A stretch of 64,000 nucleotides of DNA, taken from Blepharisma stoltei (lineage: Eukaryota; Ciliophora; Heterotrichea; Heterotrichida; Blepharismidae). Below the pieces are notes generated by a model that was not told where the DNA came from, did no database searches, and was given only the letters and a program-made list of their open reading frames with translations. A program made the position numbers and the translations under genes. Location of the stretch: positions 62,001 through 126,000 of the forward strand of contig CAJZBQ010000023.1 of assembly GCA_914767885.1 (NCBI GenBank), given 5' to 3'. Of this stretch, positions 41,001 through 51,068 are shown piece by piece (positions within the stretch are counted from its first letter, which is position 1; each line of letters starts with the position of its first letter).

Positions 41001-44000
41001 GAAGCTGGTTTTGAGCAAAAACTCAGCAAAGCTATGATTGAAGGCAAAGCCATTTTAGTTATAAACCCTTCCCCTTCCATTTACAAAGTTTTAACCCCAA
41101 TCATCTCCTTACGATCCCAAGTCTCCTTTGAAAACTTGCGTGGTAATAAATCCGAAACTGCCAAACAAATAAAAATTTCGACAAAATTATGCCCTTTTAA
41201 CATGGATTTCCGACTATATATTTGTACCAGAGAAGTGCCACATACTTTTGTAAAATCAATGATGACGTTTATATCAATGGACTTAATGGAGCCAAGCAGC
41301 TGGAAATCTTATGAATACTCACGAATTGTAGAGCTTGTCGACAATAAAGACTACTTAGCGAAGCTAAAACAGTACGGAAATGAAATAAATACAAAGGAAA
41401 CTAGTAAAAATGCTGAAGAAGAGCTATTAAGATATATCGCTGATGATAATTTTACAGACATTTTGGCTGATGAGCAATCTTTAGAAGCGATATATAAAAA
41501 ATGGAAAAAGGCTTATACGTTTGACACTGAAGGCTTTGATAAGAAAAACATGACAAAAAGTTTTGATGTGAGGTCGCCCACAGCTATAGAGGCTGCCTTT
41601 GAGTAGCGCTCTAAGCGCCCGAGACTTCCCGACGAAGTCTGGGCGGTGGTTTGACCAGCTGATATTGGTCGAACCAGCATCCAATTTGACAAACCTTCTG
41701 TATAAGAAGAATTTGTCATTTTGGATGTTGGTTTGACCAACATCAGCTGGTCAAACCACCGCCCAGACTTCGTCGGGAAGTCTCGGGCGCTTAGAGCGCT
41801 ACTCAAAGGCAGCCTCTATATATATGATAAGAGGGTCAGAACTTTTGAACCGCCGAGTGAAAATGATGCACCGATTATACTGATGGCAGAGCTGCAAGGG
41901 TTTTTAGACGAACTTTATGGAATTTTGAAGTCCATTGATATACTAAATGGAGAATTTGGCTGTTATTCTATATCTAGTCACATTTTTTCTGTGTTAATTG
42001 ATATTAGTATAGCGGAGTTTCAAAAAGAAGGAGAATTGCCTGGGGTTGACCAGCTAGCTGCAAACTCTGGGTCTATTGTGTATAGAATTGTAGTTAGGAT
42101 CTGCAATAGTTTACCCACAAATCTGAGGCATAGGTTTTTGATTTATATTATGCTGAATAAATACTATGAAACTCATAAACCGGACTCAAAAGAATTTCTG
42201 TCGATTTTGCAAGATATTAATATAAATATTGTACAGGAGCCTAAAAGCCATGATAATTATCACAGGCTCTCAGAAATGCTAGGAAAATACCCCAATTTAT
42301 TGCCTCCTGACCTTACAATTGATTCTTCACAGATAAAGTTTTTCCTGTCAAATCCTTTATATCGTGATTCACGCCTTCCACATACAGTTGTGATGCCTCA
42401 TAAGCTGCTACTATATTCTGCATTTCGGCCTGAATTAATTTCTCAGCTGATCCCTGAGCTACTATCAGAAACTTATGGCTATAGATTCATTTATATTCCT
42501 CCACCTGTTTTCAAGCTTGTTACAAGCACAGACGAGTCCACGCCAAATGCTTACCCTATAATGATTTCTTATGAAGAAGAAAATCCAATTGAAATGCTTA
42601 AATATGAATGCGAAGAAATGTCAATTCCTTTTGAAGTCATTGAGCCACTTATGATAGGCCAAATAGGCAAAGACAAAAAAGACATCGCTATGAAAAGCAA
42701 CGTCCGACCAATTATTCAAACCCTACACCAAAATTCTGAAATGAGGAAATGGATCATAATAGACAATATACAAATTTTAAATAAAATCGAGGTAGAGCTG
42801 CTTTATACAGTGATAGACGAAGTCATGAAAAACCCTGGAATATCTCCAAGCTTCAGGCTATGGATTCTTCATGAGGGCTCTTTAGAGAACTCCCCACATC
42901 TCTGGCTTCTGTTTAAAAACTCGTTAAAGCTTCATTTCAGCGCTTTGAAATCGAGCCAGGAAAAACTGATCCATTGGTATATGACAAGTGACCAAGATTA
43001 TTATATACATTTCCGTGATAAGGTCATTAATAAGTACCATTTCCATATTTCGTCAAACCCGACGGCGACACAAGCTTTATTTAGCAGAGCTTCTAACTCT
43101 CTCAATCCTAAATTAAATTGATGCATTGTCTAAAGTCTGCCGAGAATTTATATAATGTATTGGTAATATTTTATTTTGCTTATTTATGGTAAATTGATTT
43201 TAAAATGTCAAAAAAAATTTTGACATGTCATTACATATAAAACTGAGTCTATGGTATGTTAAAATTTTTTTGACATTTTAAAATCAATTTACCATAAATA
43301 AGCAAAATGAAATTTATGCAAAGGATTATATCGTTTATTGCAAATTTTTGAACACTGTCGTGGCTTGATCAAAAGTGGGAACATAGATTGAAGGTGCCAA
43401 TTTGAAAAGAGACCTTTGTAATTAAAAATTAAAATTATCTATCTTCTCACAGTTCCACTTCTTCTTATTTTTGGGGGAGATGAGCTGTTGCAGCTGTAGT
43501 CACATGAGCATTGAGCATCCTTATTTGTGCTAATTGGGCTTGAGATGAATCTTTTTCAATTCTGCTTTCATTATGATCTCGCTGAAATAAAGGGTTATCA
43601 GGTTCATAGTAGTACGTAAATTGTCTTTAAATACTCTTTTCCTAAGCACCTAAAGTAATAGATACTGAGTAAATAATATTTTTGGATTATTCGCAAGTGC
43701 TATTCTCACAAATTGGTTCTTTTTGCCTTTGCATCTTGCTGGAGGAAGCTGGACTTGGGATCTTGTTGGTAGAGGTATTGTGGACATGTATGCTTATGCA
43801 AGAAAGCTAATGGATGTGATTGAATAATCAGGCAAATAATACCTGATATGCTGTAAAAGCGCATATAGGTTTGCTTTATCATGATTTCCGACAGCCTGAG
43901 GCAAAGGAATCTATATGATGTTTACTTCTTAGTAGTTCATATTTTAATTAATGGAAAAATATTTCATGTGATAAAATTTTTGGTACGGCAAAATGGCTGA

Positions 44001-47000
44001 AATGTAAATTCTGATAATTCTGATGTAATAACAAAAATGGCAAATGCAGATTATCCAATATACTAGGTAATAAAATAAACTTTGTTGTGATAAAAGTTAG
44101 ATTTTGCGATTTAATTTAATATTTAATAAAGAAGTTAATAATAATAAAGTGACATAGCATATACACAATGCATATGCACTATTAAAATTTCATTAGTTAA
44201 AATCAAAATTCATTCCATTTTTCTTTTATTTCGCTTATATTTCGTTACAAAACTCCTCACCGGAACTCGCTCCATGAGGGTTGACATTTATTTAAAACTC
44301 CATTTTTTTAATTTTAGATAGTGAAGTTGAAATTCAAAGTAGCATAGCATCTGCACGACGCAGATGCGCTATTAAAATTTCCATTAGTTGAATCAAAATC
44401 CATTAGATTTGCTTTAATTTCCCTATATTTCAAAGTCAAACTCTTCACCGGAACTTGCTCCATGAGGGGTGACATTTTTATAATAAGCCAATTTTTTTTA
44501 ATGCTTTTATAATGAAGTTAAGAATAAAGTGATATAGCATGTACACGATCCAGATGCACTATTAAAATTTCCATTAGTTGAATCAAAATTCATTAGATTT
44601 ACTTGAATTTCCCCTATATTTTAATGCAAAACTGCTCACTGGAACTCGCTCCATGAGGGTAACATTTTTATAATAAGCCATTGTTTTTTAATTTTTAAAT
44701 AAATCAGCACTCACTATTGGAGTCATCAATATAATCATTTTATTTTATATATTTATAAAAATATTAATTAGATTTTCTAGCGCATCTGATTTCTAGTTAA
44801 TATTTATATATTTACATATTTAAAAAAATGGCTTATTACAAAAATGTCACCCCTCATGGAGCGAGTTCCGGTGAGGAGTTTTGCATTGAAATATAGTGCA
44901 AATTAAAGCAAATCGAATGAATTTTGATTTAACTAATGGAATTTTTTATAGTGCATCTGCTTCGTGTACATACTTTGTCAATTTTGGTTTTTAACTTCTT
45001 TATTTTTAAAATTAAAAAAAAATGGCTTGTTAAAAAATGTTACCACTCATGAAGCGAGTTCCGGTGAGGAGTTTTGCAGTGAGATATAGGGAAATTTAAA
45101 GCAAATTGAATGAATTTTTGATTCAACTAATGGAAAATTTTAATAGCGTATTTGCATCGTGTATATGCTATGTCACTTTATTATTAACTTCTTTATTTAA
45201 AAATTAAAAAAAATGGCGTATTAGAAAAATGTTACCCCTCATGGAGCGAGCTCCGGTGAGGAGTTTTGCAATGAAATATAGGGCAAATTAAAGGACATTG
45301 AATGAAATTTTCATTCAACTAATGGAAATTTTAATAGTACATCTGCATCACGTACCTGCTCAGGCACTTTATTGTTAACATCTTTATTTAAAAATTAAAA
45401 AAAAATGGCTGATTAGAAAAATGTCACCCCTCATGGAGCGAGTTCCGGTTAGGAGTTTTGTATTGAAATATAGGACAAAACAAAGCAAATTGAATGAATT
45501 TTGATTCAACTAATGGAAATTTTTATATAGTGCATCTGCATCATATACATGCTCAGGCACTTTATTCTTAACATCTTTATTTAAAAATTTTTAAAAATGG
45601 CGTATTAGAAATGTCACCCCTCATGGAGCGAGTTCCGGTGAGGAGTTTTGTAATCAAATATAGGGCAAATTAAAGGAAATTGAATGAATTTTCATTCAAC
45701 TAATGGAAATTTTTATAGTGCATCTGCATCTTGTGCTTGCTATTGTACTTTATTCTTAATTTAAAAATTTTTAAAAAAATGGCGTATTACAAAAATGTTA
45801 CCCCTCATGGAGCGAGTTCCGGTGAGGAGTTTTGCAATGAAATATATAGCAAATTAAAGTAAATTGAATGAATTTTCATTCAGCTAATGGAAATTTTTAT
45901 TGTGCATCTGCACCATGTGCATGCTATGTCACTTTGAGTTCATTTTATTATAAAAACAGTAAAAAAAAATGGCTGATTAGAAAAATGTTACCCCCTCATG
46001 GAGCGAGCTCCGGTTAGGAGTTTTGCATTGAAATATAGTGGAATTTGAAGCAAATCAAATGCATTTTTATTTAACTAATGGAATTTTTTAATAGCGTATC
46101 TGCATCGTGTAGATGCTATGCCACTTTAAGTTATAAGTTCGTTATTAAAATTTAAAATAAATCTCAATATTTAACTTCTACCACAATAAAGTTAATTTTA
46201 TTTACTAGTGTCAGAATTGCCAATTTGAGTGTTACGTATTAAGATTTCTCCTACCTGCAGTGGTAAAATTAAGTTTGTTTGGTTAGAGTATATTGGATGA
46301 TCTGCATTTGCCATTTTTGTTATTACATCAGAATTTACATTTCAGCCATTTTGCCGTACCAAAAATTTTATCATATGAAATATTTTTCCATTAATTAAAA
46401 TATGAATTATCTATTACTTTAGGTGCTTAGGAAAAGATTATTTAAAGACAATTGCGTACTACTATGAACCTGATAACCCTTTATTTCAGCGAGATCATAA
46501 TGAAAGCAGAATTGAAAAATTCATCAAAACTGCTGCAGGAGCTCAATGGCATTATGTCCACATTGCAGATCCGAACGATTTGCACTTCACAGCGAACCAT
46601 CTGAACCAGCAAGAGCATTTAATCGCTAATAGCTTAGATAATTTTAATTTTTAATTACAAAGGTCTCTTTTCATATTGGTACCTTCAATCTATGTACCCA
46701 CTTTTGATCAAACCACGACAGTGTTCAAAAATTTGCAATAAACGATACTATACTATTGGGACTAGTACATAAGGAAAATTTTAGTATAAAAATTCTCAAG
46801 CTATCCAATTTTATTCCATAAACCTTCCAATAAAAGATTAAATCAAAGATAGGGGTAAGTATAAAAAGTCATCAACCAAAATGCTGCCTTCGTCACTATT
46901 ATTCTCTAAGCAAATAAAAAATGCACTAGCTATAATTTATCCAGAAATCCAGCAGGAGGGGTCTAAAGAAGCCAAAAATGAGCAAGAAATTCAATCCCCA

Positions 47001-48960
47001 GAGCTGGTTCATGAAAAATTCAAAGAAGCCTTAACCTTCAACTTTGGCGTAGTTTATTCCGCTTTGTCCCTTAGAGCTAAATTTATTAATAAATCCGAAA
47101 TTTTGCCATCAAGAGACATGCATATAATAGTAGAAAAAGCCATTAGCATAAGCATCAAGCATATGCAGACCACAGATTTTAAAGACTTTGTCAGCTTTGT
47201 AAGCCTGAATTTCGGGACTTTTTGGAATTTAGATGACAATCCCTATAAGGTTTACGCTTTATTGAATTTTTTAAAGCACACAATTTCTACTGACTCCCCC
47301 CCCCCCCTCCGTGAGCGAACAAAACCATTAGAAAAATCGCCATTTTTTGACCAAAAACCCACCCTCCGTGAGTGAACAAAAATTTTTTTTAATAGAAAAA
47401 ATTTTAATGGAAAAAAATTTTGATATATAAGTGATAATTAGTATAATGAAATCTAGAGCTAATTCTGTTTAATTTTAAACAAATTGCGTTTTAAAAACAT
47501 AAATTTTTGCAAATTAAATTAATATTTGCTTCCCAATTTTTGCAAATTAGGATTTTTTTAAATTTCGAAAAAAATATTTTTTATATAAAATTTATATATA
47601 AATTGTTTTTAAAAAAAAAAATTAACCCCCCTCCGTGAGCGAACAAAATTTTTTTGTTCGCTCACGGAGGGGGGGGGGGAGTGAGAAGAAAAATTTGGTG
47701 TTTTGACTGCCTAATAAAAGCTCGCTGAGTTATCCTCTTTACCATATGGAAAAAATAGGACATGAAGGGGCTATTGATGCACTCATTGATAGTACGCCTA
47801 GCCAGGATCATTTAATGTTTGCAGGGCTGCCACATGTGTGGTATACAGACCAAGAAGCAAATAATGCAAAAATGGTGCTACAGATTATAAAGCCATTTTT
47901 ACATACCATCACAGCACCTGTTTTTGGGCTTGATGCAGCTGCAGTTCAGACTCAAAAAGCTGCAGAGGCTTATAAAGAAGCTATTAGGACGATAGAAGAG
48001 CTGATGGCTATGATTCCTGAAATTCCTGAAATCCCTCTGGATAATTCTGGGGATTTTATATCTATAATTGAGGTCTATGAGAAAAAAGATTTCAATCATA
48101 TATCCCAAAATATCTAAAAAATACAATAATATCTATTTTTTTTATAAAAAATTTATTATTTTTGTTTATTTAGGCTGATTTTATTGGTATAAATCAGTAT
48201 AACTACGATCATAAAAGATAATTTAGAAAAAATTTATTTTTACCTTAATTACAAGACAGCTAAAATTTCCAAGGCAAATTGGCAGATTCTGTCTGATATT
48301 ATAAATCAAAAAATCCCTGAAGAATGGAGCAAAAAGGGACCTTATTGTTCAAGAACCCATGAGTCCTCAAAGGATTTCTTAAGCCATATATTTAACCGTG
48401 TAAAAGAACTGAATTTTAAAGTCCCAATTATTGATTTAAGATCTTGCTATAGTCCTTATAGGCTTCTGTGGCTGTATTTAAGGCATGAAGCTATGAAAAA
48501 TAAATGGAATCTGTATGAATGCTGCATTTCTGCATATATTTATGATGGAGCTCACGATGGTCTAGTTGTTTCAGGATTATCAATTCATAATGCGCTTCTG
48601 GAAGATGGACTTATAGTGAATGCTGACAATAAAGAGCTGAGATTTACATTGCCTCCTTTGCTGCTTAAGGTGATGTGCTCTTATGAGTCAATGCCAAAAG
48701 GCCTTACTGTGTATCTTGCTTCAAACAGCTCAAATATCCCTAATACAACTGAAATTTCTAGAGAAACAAGAATTAATTCCTTAGCTGAAGCACTCAGCAA
48801 GTCAATTCCCTACTCCAAAACTAAATCAAAGCCAACCCACCACCTCTGAAACCAGATCTTCTGCCCCCTTTTCCACGAGAAACTTGACTGCTGATTCATG
48901 TTTGACTCAATCCTTCCTCAATCCCACTGGAGCAAGAGAGCGCTTTCGGTTGACATATAA
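29044..48960 (+). CDS. Divergent dynein heavy chain, interrupted 15 times
   Basis: One dynein heavy chain, about 4569 aa after removing 15 insertions (6207 bp). Landmarks: linker region 31-33 kb (RHWKQIWDLLGPL); AAA1 at 34.0 kb (FGYEYHD...PTPLSDRTM, P-loop GDSNAGKTT, Walker B VLEEVN); AAA2 P-loop GPPCTGKTS at 35.3 kb; AAA3 GHHQTGKTS with FIVIDDLNLD and NETGGWYDEQ at 37.3-37.6 kb; AAA4 region at 38.6 kb without a P-loop; stalk coiled coils with a microtubule-binding tip at 39.5-40.7 kb; AAA5/AAA6 (FRLWILHEGSLENSPHLWLLF) and a C-terminal domain to 48.96 kb. AAA1 motifs differ from the usual GPAGTGKTET and FDEFNR, and AAA4 seems unable to bind ATP, so this is a divergent chain. Axonemal or cytoplasmic class not assigned. 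Stop lies 12 bp from the converging EF-hand gene. ATG at 29044 is the first in frame. Confidence 0.88.
29708..30097. mobile_element. Poly-C/poly-G MITE, copy 1 (TSD TAA)
   Basis: 390 bp incl. one TAA, in the dynein gene. Left end CTCCCCCCCCCCTCCGTGAG, right end CTCACGGAGG + G-run + AG. A second copy of the CTCCGTGAG block lies about 65 bp inside the left end. Removal gives KLLKL-SEISPEEQ. Interior almost identical to copies at 47294, 51791 (inverted) and 57825. Confidence 0.95.
30723..30751. other. 29-bp eliminated segment
   Basis: Between TA 30721-30722 and 30750-30751. Removal takes out TAA and corrects a two-base frame change (LIRILYTVVKDTLQKI). One of the shortest in the window; too long for the 15-16 nt introns. 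Confidence 0.65.
31963..32000. other. 38-bp eliminated segment (or 20-nt intron)
   Basis: Frame changes by two here without an obvious stop. Option 1: TA-bounded 38 bp (TA 31961-31962 / 31999-32000), giving DVLHTDIYSKK. Option 2: an unusual 20-nt intron GTTGAATTTTTTCCTTACAG at 31984-32003, giving SEKFYIYSKK. Both restore frame. Confidence 0.5.
32871..32933. other. 63-bp eliminated segment
   Basis: AT-rich, between TA 32869-32870 and 32932-32933. Removal clears stops and gives QHISYSILSKLKYFLED in the dynein linker region. Confidence 0.75.
34909..35247. mobile_element. 339-bp composite eliminated segment
   Basis: Between TA 34907-34908 and 35246-35247, joining LILNHA with YMLIKCQTLW before the AAA2 P-loop. 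It contains a short SINE-like fragment (35035-35085, shares CACCCAATTAGCCTTG-type sequence with 10740-10780) and a complete small TNA element (35093-35230), so it is an insertion in an insertion. Confidence 0.75.
35093..35230. mobile_element. Small TNA element, AATTTAAA family (TSD TTA)
   Basis: 138 bp. Ends CTCCCCCATTTTAAATTGGAG and CTCCAATTTAAAAGGGGGAG are inverted repeats; flanked by TTA at 35090-35092 and 35228-35230. Related to 58305-58436. Confidence 0.8.
35615..35682. other. 68-bp eliminated segment
   Basis: AT-rich, between TA 35613-35614 and 35681-35682; removal clears TAA and gives LLYSYCINSMTKPIYF in AAA2. Confidence 0.65.
36703..37264 (+). mobile_element. SINE-like retroposon, full-length copy in dynein exon
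   Basis: 546-bp GC-rich body (36703-37248) flanked by the perfect 16-bp repeat GATGATCTACACCAAA (36687-36702 and 37249-37264). Removing the body and one repeat gives EIMMIYTKTSRKTLYW in frame, just before the AAA3 P-loop. 5' end AAATATGGCGTCTC with hairpin CTGGCC-TTTC-GGCCAG; second hairpin CCGGG...CCCGG near 36971-36988; tRNA A-box-like TAGGCCAATTGGGC near 36949; 3' tail GTTAAATAAGTTAAGTTAA. Same family, opposite orientation, as copies at 9719, 18012 and 60417. Confidence 0.93.
38162..38226. other. 65-bp eliminated segment
   Basis: Between TA 38160-38161 and 38225-38226. Removal clears three stops and corrects frame by two: FLAWHVEKPRCIQKAG. Other nearby TA pairs leave stops. Confidence 0.65.
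38870..38940. other. 71-bp eliminated segment
   Basis: AT-rich, between TA 38868-38869 and 38939-38940. Joins LNTSF with IKGMLEIFNDIASAS in the AAA4 region, a good dynein pattern. Confidence 0.75.
39453..39545. other. 93-bp eliminated segment
   Basis: AT-rich, between TA 39451-39452 and 39544-39545; gives HQKNLDTIEKKLEYLHKA, the start of the stalk coiled coil. A TA 15 bp further (39466-39467) would also keep frame. Confidence 0.65.
40409..40444. other. 36-bp eliminated segment
   Basis: AT-rich, between TA 40407-40408 and 40443-40444. Clears stops; gives ADNFLYAIFETWYKDF after the stalk. Short and TATA-rich, so the edge could differ. Confidence 0.6.
41587..41820. mobile_element. Hairpin MITE with long perfect inverted ends (TA TSD)
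   Basis: Body 41587-41818 between TA 41585-41586 and 41819-41820. The first and last roughly 80 bp are nearly perfect inverted repeats, beginning TAGAGGCTGCCTTTGAGTAG. GC-rich arms, short AT-rich loop. Removal gives VRSPTAIYDKRVRTFE in dynein. Both strands are open for long stretches because of the symmetry. Confidence 0.93.
43173..43311. mobile_element. Short hairpin element
   Basis: Inverted arms of about 48 bp starting ATTTTGCTTATTTATGGTAA and ending in its complement, around a loop of roughly 40 bp. Lies at the left edge of the 3.7-kb element and is not matched at the right edge, so it probably inserted separately. Confidence 0.8.
44240..46110. repeat. Tandem array of about ten 190-bp repeats in two orientations
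   Basis: Core CCTCATGGAGCGAGTTCCGG recurs on the plus strand near 44857, 45044, 45237, 45428, 45614, 45804 and 45992, and as its complement near 44260, 44446 and 44635. Spacing 183-193 bp. Each unit also has AACTAATGGAA and GTGCATCTGCATC-like stretches. The orientation flips in an AT-rich spacer about 44680-44830. Units differ by scattered substitutions, so the array is not brand new. Confidence 0.9.
46417..46654 (+). pseudogene. Coding-like fragment in the 3.7-kb element
   Basis: Reads LGKDYLKTIAYYYEPDNPLFQRDHNESRIEKFIKTAAGAQWHYVHIADPND... to a TAA, with normal composition. No start codon and no known family. The inverted left arm has the related stretch 43565-43655 but with a frame change. 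Best taken as a captured or decayed gene piece. Confidence 0.45.
47294..47684. mobile_element. Poly-C/poly-G MITE, copy 2 (TSD TGA)
   Basis: 391 bp incl. one TGA, in the C-terminal part of dynein. TGA at 47291-47293 and 47682-47684. Removal gives HTISTEKKNLVFWLPN (Trp = TGA). Nearly identical to copy 1, same orientation. Confidence 0.95.
48103..48201. other. 99-bp eliminated segment
   Basis: AT-rich, between TA 48101-48102 and 48200-48201. Removal clears stops and gives EKKDFNHITTIIKDNLEKI, matching the FN.LL..I..SL pattern near dynein C-termini. Confidence 0.8.
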
Positions 48961-48972
48961 ATTATTAACTAA

Positions 48973-49795
48973 TTAAAAATATAGACTTGTTTTCTGGTAG
49001 AAATCAGTCAGCCACAGGACTTTCTGGAACTCCTCTCTGCCAATGCTTCCCTTTTCTGCTATGTCCACTTCTCTAAAAATGTACTTCACAACTTCTTGTA
49101 TATCCAGCTTCGACAGATTTTCACGCGTCATAGTCTTTATTGCCAGAGATAAATCTTGAGGACTTATAGCGCCGTCTCCATCAAAATCATAAAGCTTGAA
49201 TAAAACTATATAAGAAATACACGTGATTTTGGTATCTATAGGAGTTCTAGGACAAAATACAGTCAAATATAAGCAAAACTGGTGAAAAGTAATGTAGCTT
49301 ATAAAATCAACAGACTCGAAATCCATTTTTACAGTGTTCAATTCTTTTTCGTTTTCTTGAGGCTCTTTTTTAGACTTTTCTTCTTCAGGGGCTACTTTAG
49401 AAGAAGCGGTAGGGGGTGGCTGCTTTGGCTGGACCTTGGTAAACAGCACATCTTCGTCAAGAGGTTTTTTTTCTTCTTCAGTGAGAGGAAGCCCTTTTAT
49501 GTACTCTTCACTTTTTAGAGGTATAGCAATCCTTAGTCGGTGGCGGAAAGGGTTATACATGAGCTCCCGCATTGACAGAAACTGCTGATTTGTCAAAGCG
49601 TCGCGCTTCTGAGTGTCTAGCTCACTGAAACGTTTATAAAGTCCGATTAATTCTTTAGCGCTGTCTATTATTAGCGTTACAGTTTGTTTTCATTATTGTA
49701 TCATAGATTTCTTCTGCTGTGATTGAGTTATTAGAAAGCAAAATTAGCTCCATGATGTAGTCTTCTTCAGTTTGGCTGCGAAATGCATTTCCCAT
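48973..49795 (-). CDS. EF-hand protein with lipid-anchor start
   Basis: 268 aa after splicing one 16-nt intron (49665-49680). Starts MGNAFRSQTEEDYIM, a myristoylation signal. One clear EF-hand: LYDFDGDGAISPQDLSLAI, with a canonical loop D-F-D-G-D-G-A-I-S-x-x-D; a second, VDIAEKGSIGREEF, is weaker but still has D..E.GS.....E. Between residues 90 and 140 is an acidic/Lys/Pro insert. The layout recalls the CHP/CIB/calcineurin-B group of myristoylated calcium sensors, with a long insert in the middle. Tail to tail with dynein, 12 bp apart. Confidence 0.8.
49665..49680 (-). other. 16-nt intron
   Basis: On the minus strand GTAACGCTAATAATAG inside codon T|AC. Splicing gives MKTNYSAKELIGLYKRF and links the MGNAF start to the rest. 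Confidence 0.88.
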
Positions 49796-49985
49796 TTATT
49801 GAAAATTTGAATTATTTGATACTCATATAAAAGCAGACTAAGTCTTTATAATGATTTTTATTGAATCTATTCTCTGTAAAGAAGTATATATTTGAGTTAA
49901 GATAATTTACTTGAAATTAGGAAAAGTGATAAATTGATTGTTGAGCTAATTTTAAATTATGCATTTAATAAGGTAGAGAATAAAA

Positions 49986-50702
49986 TTATAGTTGTTTATG
50001 TTTAATTAGTTTTTCAGGGCTTACTTTATAAACTGAAGCGAGAACATTTACAGATGATTTCCTGATTTGATGATGTTTGTTTAAGATCAGCTTTTTTTTA
50101 AGATTTTCAAGCATTTTGTGAGCGGCGTCTGAGCTTTCTATGTCGATTCCTTTGGATTTTCAAAGTTTTCCGATTGGCTCGTATAACTGAGTGGAGTTAT
50201 ATTTTGGGCTTAGTCTCTTAATTGGTTCTGGATTTGTCTCAAGCCAGCTGTTTCTTTCTATATTCGTTTTTCCTAAAATAGGCTTACTCCCTCCTTGAGC
50301 GGGTAACCAATTTTTAGCTTTTTTATTTTTTAATGCAAGCAGGAGATCTCATTATAATAATATTAATCATTATTAAAGTTACTTGATTTAAAAGGATATT
50401 AAATTTAAAAATTTTTTTCACAAAGGATAATTTTCAATTTATTTTCTTGCGTATAGAGGAAAGTTAGAAAGCGACTTTAAACTAACGTAGCTTGAGCTTC
50501 GTTGTTTTGAATTTTTAGATTTGATAGGACTCATTTCTCTCCTCAATTCAATTTTACTTGTGCTTTGCTTCCTAAGAGAGTCTTGAGAAAAATGACGATT
50601 AGGGTGAATTGTTTTGATAGGTGACGATTGCCTTATTGAAGAGGAAGGCATTATCTTCTTATAAGCTTCAAAAGCTTTTTCATTTAGGATTGGTAAATTC
50701 AT
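49986..50702 (-). CDS. Basic Ser-rich protein, interrupted
   Basis: 178 aa after removing 50287-50466. Not recognised. The N-terminal half is Ser/Lys/Arg-rich (PSSSIRQSSPIKTIHPNRH, REMSPIKSKNSKQRSSS) with SPIK repeats that look like proline-directed kinase sites; the C-terminal half is helical (MLENLKKKLILNKHHQIRKS). Trp in GKLWKSKG is TGA. Join at TNA gives KSLSKPILGKTNIE. Confidence 0.65.
50287..50466. mobile_element. TNA-bounded eliminated segment (TSD TTA), 180 bp
   Basis: TTA at 50284-50286 then CTCCCTCCTTGAGCGGG; right end ATAGAGGAAAG before TTA at 50464-50466. Contains stops; removal restores the basic protein. The left end resembles the poly-C MITE (CTCC.TGAGCG). Confidence 0.8.
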
Positions 50703-50885
50703 TGTATATCATTATGCAAAATTTATACTAATAAGCTGGGAATTTTAACAAAATATTGTAAATATTAAATTATCTAACCATAAAGAAAAATTATAAAAAT
50801 GAATATAGGAATCCTGTAAATTATTTTGTAATAAATATATTATCAAAGATTGAGGCATAATAAACTCACAAAATGTATAATCTGT

Positions 50886-51068
50886 ATGTCCAATCTCGAA
50901 AAATTCAAAAAATTTAACTATAAAGAGTGTCCATTAAAATGAACATTACAAAGAGAATCAATTTATTCTAAAATAAATAGCATCAATATATATGGCTCTG
51001 CTGAATTTGGAAAACCAAGAAGAAGTGAATTCAACAATGCTTTATGCAATAGAGAACTTATTAAATAA
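50886..51068 (+). CDS. Possible small gene (60 aa)
   Basis: Open frame under TGA=Trp: MSNLEKFKKFNYKECPLKW... to LCNRELIK, with mixed composition unlike AT filler. No match recognised. It stands alone in AT-rich spacer and may be a real small gene or a gene remnant. Confidence 0.35.

Larger units (their letters stand above)
43133..46861. mobile_element. 3.7-kb inverted (foldback-type) element in dynein gene
   Basis: Between TA 43131-43132 and 46860-46861, joining NWCIV with YKKSSTKMLPSS. Outer parts 43320-44130 and 46150-46750 are inverted repeats of each other with some differences; inside lie about ten copies of a 190-bp repeat, three in one orientation and seven in the other. Short coding-like remnants occur (for example 46417-46650 reading LGKDYLKTIAYYYEPDNPLF). 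No transposase recognised. The left edge also holds a separate hairpin (43173-43311). Confidence 0.85.

Noticed and set aside
41721-41820. Extra N-terminal part of the dynein piece starting in the hairpin (MDVGLTNISWSN...)
   Set aside because: It is one arm of an inverted repeat; the same peptide appears on the opposite strand from the other arm.
44240-46110. CRISPR array suggested by regular repeats
   Set aside because: Units are 190 bp with variable, AT-rich interior that repeats too, occur in both orientations, and lie in a eukaryotic gene. It is a transposon-type repeat array.
29044-48960. A degenerate dynein pseudogene
   Set aside because: Breaks are at TA/TNA or longer repeats and every one rejoins in frame, with good family motifs throughout. 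Random decay would also give substitutions to TAA/TAG and unrepairable shifts.
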